DNA from: Paucimonas sp.
GTDB lineage: Bacteria > Pseudomonadota > Gammaproteobacteria > Burkholderiales > Burkholderiaceae_D
DNA length: 8,338 nucleotides
Reading direction: 5' to 3'
NCBI GenBank assembly: GCA_029266815.1
Contig: JAQSWC010000060.1
Coordinates: forward strand, 1-8,338
Of the stretch, positions 5,516 through 8,338 are shown in pieces (position 1 is the stretch's first letter; each line of letters starts with the position of its first letter). The notes beneath the pieces were generated by a model, which was not told the origin of the DNA, ran no database searches, and was given only the letters and a program-made list of their open reading frames with translations. Both the position numbers and the translations under genes were made by a program.

Positions 5516-7219
5516 ATGGACGGCAGCGCGGACGAAGCGAAAGTTTCACAAAATCAGGCCCTGGTGGTCGATGACGGACCGGTGGAGCGGCAAGCCGGCA
5601 AGGCAATGCTGGAGAAACTCGGGTTTTCCGTGGAAACGGCGGGCTCGGGCGAAGAAGCGATGAGCATCCTGACCTCCAGGAAAATCGATCTCGTGCTGTG
5701 CGACATTTCCATGCCGGGCATGGATGGCTTGCACCTGCTGGAGATGACACGCGAACTCAACCCGCCGCCTGTATTCATCATGTCCACTAACCACGACGAC
5801 GCAGAACATGCTTTCGCCTCGCTCCGTCGCGGAGCCTACGGCTATCTCACCAAGCCTCTGCGATTCGATTCGCTGCGCGTGACGATAGCCGATGCCATGA
5901 CGAAATTCAGCGACGACCGCAACTCGGCGATCCACGCCGAACGGCTTGCGCAGCAGGACCCGCTGACCAAGCTGATCAACCGCGGCGAATTTCTCCGCCA
6001 GCTTGCCCGGCGCTTGGAAGTGCTCGGCTCCGGCGAGGAACGCGGTGCCATGCTGCTCCTGAAGATCTATGGCCTCAATCACGTCAACCACAGCTACAGC
6101 CGCATCGAAGGTGACAAGCTGCTTCAATTCACCGCCAATGCATTGCTGGGCCTGACGCGTTCCACCGACATACTTGCCCGCTTCGGCGGCGATGCATTCG
6201 CTATTTTTCTCGATGGCATTCCACCCAACGAAGTGGAACGACGCGCGAACGGCATCGTGGAAGCGATCGAGGGCATGAAGACGATACTCGGTGGCGAAGC
6301 CTATGCCGTGTCCCTGATGGTGGGCGGCGCGTGCGCCAACTCGCTGATGTCGGCGGAAGACCTGCTGAACCAGGCGGATTTTGCGCTGCACGTCGCACGC
6401 GAGCGCGGCCGTCAGCATGTGCGTATTTACAGCAGAGCCGACGAGGTTCACAAGCTGGAACTCTCGCACCAGCTCAATACCCTGGCGGTGGTACGCGCCG
6501 CCCTGGCCGATCCAGCCAGGCTGGCGATGTTCTACCAGCCCATCATCGACCTGAATACACGCAGGATCAGCCACTATGAAGCGCTGCTGCGCGTGTTCGA
6601 CGAACACGGTAAACCATGCAATACCGGCGAACTGGTAAAGACCTGCGAAGTGTTCGGGCTGATCGGGCGCCTGGATCGAGCGGTGATCATGGCCAGTCTT
6701 TCCGGCGTTTCATCCCTGCCGGAAGGCACCGGCGTCGCCATCAACCTCTCGGGCAAGTCGATCGGGGATCCGGAACTGCTTCACTTGATCGAGGAGCAGA
6801 TTTGTCTGCAGAAGATCGATCCGTCACGCCTCATCTTCGAACTGACTGAAACCGCCGCTTTCTATAATCTCGAAGAAGTGAGGCAGTTCGTCGGCCGCAT
6901 CAAGAGCCTGGGCTGCCGCTTCGCGCTAGATGACTTCGGCGTGGGCTTTTCTTCCTTCTACTACATCAAGGAACTCGATTTCGACTACCTGAAGCTGGAC
7001 GGTTCCTTCATCAAATCACTGCCTCGCAGTCAGAGCGACCAAGTGTTCGTTCGCGCGATGGTGGAGATATCCAAGGTGTTCGGAATGTCCGTGATTGCGG
7101 AATGGGTGGAAGACGAAGAAACGGCGACCATCTTGCAGGGCTTCGGCGTCACGTATGGACAAGGCTATTATTTTGGCAAACCCCAGCCGCTGTCACAACT
7201 TGCTATCGCTTTTGCCTGA
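5516..7219 (+). CDS. REC-GGDEF-EAL protein: degenerate cyclase domain, apparently intact c-di-GMP phosphodiesterase
   Basis: 567 residues from ATG 5516. The N-terminal receiver (about 13-130) has Asp19/20, phospho-acceptor Asp63 (LCDISMP), Ser90/Thr91 and Lys113-Pro114. The GGDEF domain (about 146-305) reads GGDAF at 224-228, so the catalytic Glu is Ala227, and the usual first metal-binding Asp is Lys183. Guanine-contacting Asn191 and Asp200 remain, and an RxxD motif (Arg215-Asp218) sits five residues before GGDAF, the position of a c-di-GMP inhibitory site. The EAL domain (about 318-565) has EALLR (Glu355), Asn410, Glu442 and Glu445 in ELTE, Asp472/473 in LDDFG, Lys493, Glu529 in AEWVE, Glu532 and Gln549. 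These are the residues expected of an active phosphodiesterase, converting c-di-GMP to pGpG. Trp530 replaces the common Gly in AEGVE. The likely role is phosphorylation-gated c-di-GMP degradation as output of the upstream kinase and regulator. Confidence 0.95.
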   Translation: MDGSADEAKVSQNQALVVDDGPVERQAGKAMLEKLGFSVETAGSGEEAMSILTSRKIDLVLCDISMPGMDGLHLLEMTRELNPPPVFIMSTNHDDAEHAFASLRRGAYGYLTKPLRFDSLRVTIADAMTKFSDDRNSAIHAERLAQQDPLTKLINRGEFLRQLARRLEVLGSGEERGAMLLLKIYGLNHVNHSYSRIEGDKLLQFTANALLGLTRSTDILARFGGDAFAIFLDGIPPNEVERRANGIVEAIEGMKTILGGEAYAVSLMVGGACANSLMSAEDLLNQADFALHVARERGRQHVRIYSRADEVHKLELSHQLNTLAVVRAALADPARLAMFYQPIIDLNTRRISHYEALLRVFDEHGKPCNTGELVKTCEVFGLIGRLDRAVIMASLSGVSSLPEGTGVAINLSGKSIGDPELLHLIEEQICLQKIDPSRLIFELTETAAFYNLEEVRQFVGRIKSLGCRFALDDFGVGFSSFYYIKELDFDYLKLDGSFIKSLPRSQSDQVFVRAMVEISKVFGMSVIAEWVEDEETATILQGFGVTYGQGYYFGKPQPLSQLAIAFA

Positions 7220-8242
7220 AGCCGGCGTTCTAGGAGCAAGCATTAGCCCGGCACGCTGACCGATAGCCACATCGGGGTTCGGAAACAGCACGCATTCCCA
7301 ATCTCGTTCCACACGATAGGTATCGCTGCCGTCGCTGGCTACCAGCGTGCCTTTTGAAAGCGCGGTGAAATTGGGCACGGAAGAGTCAAGAAAGAGCTGA
7401 AACGCCGCGCTGCTCCTGACGATTTCCCCGACTACGTCAAACACTGCAAGCGACTGGCCTTGCTGCTTCCCGGCAGGTATTCCGCGCAATAAATTCAACA
7501 GCGAACGACCTACCGGCTCCAAAGGCGCCAGATCGTTTTTCCGCATCTCACTTACCCGCCCCAGTTCGAGCGTGGCGGCGGCTGCACTGAAGCGTTCAGC
7601 CGTGTATGCAGTGAAGGTTCCGGCCGGCTTGCCGTTGACCACGACCGCTTGCATGGCGGCGGCACTCAGCCAATCGAACAGGCCAGGCTGATCCAACGCA
7701 GGAACCACCGAAGGCACCAATGCGAACGCGGGATAGAGCGAAGCCCGGATGGCAGTATGCAGATCAAGGTGGATTCGCTTGATTTTTTCGGCCGGACTGC
7801 TTGAGAAAAAAATGTCGACCGCATGCATGATGCGCAGCGCCCTGCTCGTTTCAGCGATGGAGTCGTCGAGCTTCGTGCCGGAGCGGAACATGCGATTCAG
7901 GTCTGCATCCACGAAGCGCTTTTGCAGGGCAATTGCAGCAGGATTTCCAATGACGAACATGACGCTTGTTCTCAGGCGTGAAGGTTCAGCGGCCAGTTCA
8001 TCGAGTAGACCTGCCAGCAGCTCCACCGGCGCGGTTTCATCCCCGTGTATTCCTGCCGACAGCAGGAGACGCGTTTCCTCTTTCTTTGCGATGTTGTCGC
8101 TGATGCCGGCATAAATGCATAACATTCCCTCTGCCGGCGTGCTTACCGAAAAGCCGGCATGGGTGAATGCGGAAGCCCACATGGAGAAATCGCCGCGAGC
8201 CAATGCGTGAAGCGATGCGCCGGGACGAAATGGACCGGCCAT
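7193..8242 (-). CDS. astE: Succinylglutamate desuccinylase
   Basis: 349 residues, a usual length for AstE. It hydrolyses N-succinyl-L-glutamate to glutamate and succinate, the last step of arginine breakdown by the arginine succinyltransferase pathway, in the cytoplasm. It belongs to the zinc carboxypeptidase-like AstE/aspartoacylase family. Motifs seen: GIHGDETAPVE at 64-74, with His66 and Glu69 as zinc ligands; DLNRMF at 114-119, with Arg117 for substrate carboxylate binding; LDLHTAIR at 159-166, with His162 as the third zinc ligand; and TLELGR at 224-229, with Glu226 the expected catalytic residue. The ATG at 8242 is 6 nt after the stop of the upstream gene; a GGAG lies 12 nt upstream, somewhat far, so coupled translation is plausible. 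Its 3' end overlaps the 3' end of the convergent REC-GGDEF-EAL gene by 27 bp, encoding the last eight residues plus stop. Confidence 0.94.
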   Translation of the reverse strand: MAGPFRPGASLHALARGDFSMWASAFTHAGFSVSTPAEGMLCIYAGISDNIAKKEETRLLLSAGIHGDETAPVELLAGLLDELAAEPSRLRTSVMFVIGNPAAIALQKRFVDADLNRMFRSGTKLDDSIAETSRALRIMHAVDIFFSSSPAEKIKRIHLDLHTAIRASLYPAFALVPSVVPALDQPGLFDWLSAAAMQAVVVNGKPAGTFTAYTAERFSAAAATLELGRVSEMRKNDLAPLEPVGRSLLNLLRGIPAGKQQGQSLAVFDVVGEIVRSSAAFQLFLDSSVPNFTALSKGTLVASDGSDTYRVERDWECVLFPNPDVAIGQRAGLMLAPRTPASGKSDSKL

Positions 8243-8248
8243 AGTTCG

Positions 8249-8338
8249 TCATTTCTCCGCGAGCTGTGCAACGATGGGCAGGGAAAGTATTGCCGCCAGG
8301 TCTTCCATTGCCGTACGCACCTCGAGAATCAGTGCAGG
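8249..8338 (-). CDS. astB: C-terminal end of the gene upstream of astE, probably N-succinylarginine dihydrolase
   Basis: Only the last 29 codons and a TGA are in the window, in frame to the right edge. The peptide begins PALILEVRTAMEDLA and continues into an IL-S-L stretch. AstB proteins commonly end in a similar D-P-x-L-x-x-E-V-R-x-A-L-x-x-L-x-x-I-L pattern, and in many proteobacteria astB lies directly before astE. That makes AstB (succinylarginine to succinylornithine, CO2 and ammonia) the best guess. The extreme C-terminus lacks the YPFQ-like ending I would expect from enterobacterial AstB, so another AST gene cannot be excluded. A 6-nt gap to astE indicates one operon. Confidence 0.55.
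   Translation of the reverse strand, partial: PALILEVRTAMEDLAAILSLPIVAQLAEK

Noticed and set aside
5546..6607. Long minus-strand open frame (353 codons) inside the REC-GGDEF-EAL gene
   Set aside because: It is antisense to a gene with full domain motifs, has shadow-like His/Gln/Arg-rich composition and no recognisable domain. It reflects codon bias of the real gene.

Overview
The window looks like a chromosomal stretch of a proteobacterium, most plausibly a betaproteobacterium (Burkholderiales, perhaps Oxalobacteraceae-like). This rests on protein style, moderately high GC and the presence of an arginine succinyltransferase (AST) pathway locus next to a c-di-GMP signalling cluster. It is an inference from gene content, not a taxonomic result. 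There are eight protein-coding genes in three blocks. I see no RNA genes, insertion sequences or CRISPR arrays.

Block 1 (minus strand, 2760 down past the left edge) is a three-gene operon. Gene A (2044-2760) and gene B (1365-2051) overlap by 8 bp. They are diverged paralogues of an uncharacterised family sharing an N-terminal GKAYA motif and an internal SNF-x-G motif. They are followed after 42 bp by a GTG-started dye-decolorizing (DyP-type) heme peroxidase, cut off at its C-terminus by the window edge. The peroxidase keeps its distal GxxDG motif and its proximal heme-ligand histidine. Functional coupling of A and B to the peroxidase is inferred from the tight operon.

A 304-bp divergent intergenic region (2761-3064) separates block 1 from block 2 and holds one 16-bp dyad but no gene I can support.

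Block 2 (plus strand, 3065-7219) is a compact phosphorelay/c-di-GMP module: a soluble hybrid histidine kinase (HisKA, degenerate ATPase, pseudo-REC, REC, Hpt), a single-domain CheY-like response regulator, and a REC-GGDEF-EAL protein. The kinase ATP-binding motifs are badly eroded while the H-box, second receiver and Hpt histidine survive. It may therefore relay or scavenge phosphate from another kinase rather than autophosphorylate. In the output protein the GGDEF domain is degenerate (GGDAF) but keeps an RxxD inhibitory-site motif, and the EAL domain has all the expected catalytic residues. The likely output is phospho-controlled c-di-GMP breakdown.

Block 3 (minus strand, right edge to 7193) is the end of an AST arginine-catabolism operon: the last 29 codons of a gene that is probably astB, then a complete astE (succinylglutamate desuccinylase). 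astE converges on the EAL gene and the two coding ends overlap by 27 bp, leaving no separate terminator.
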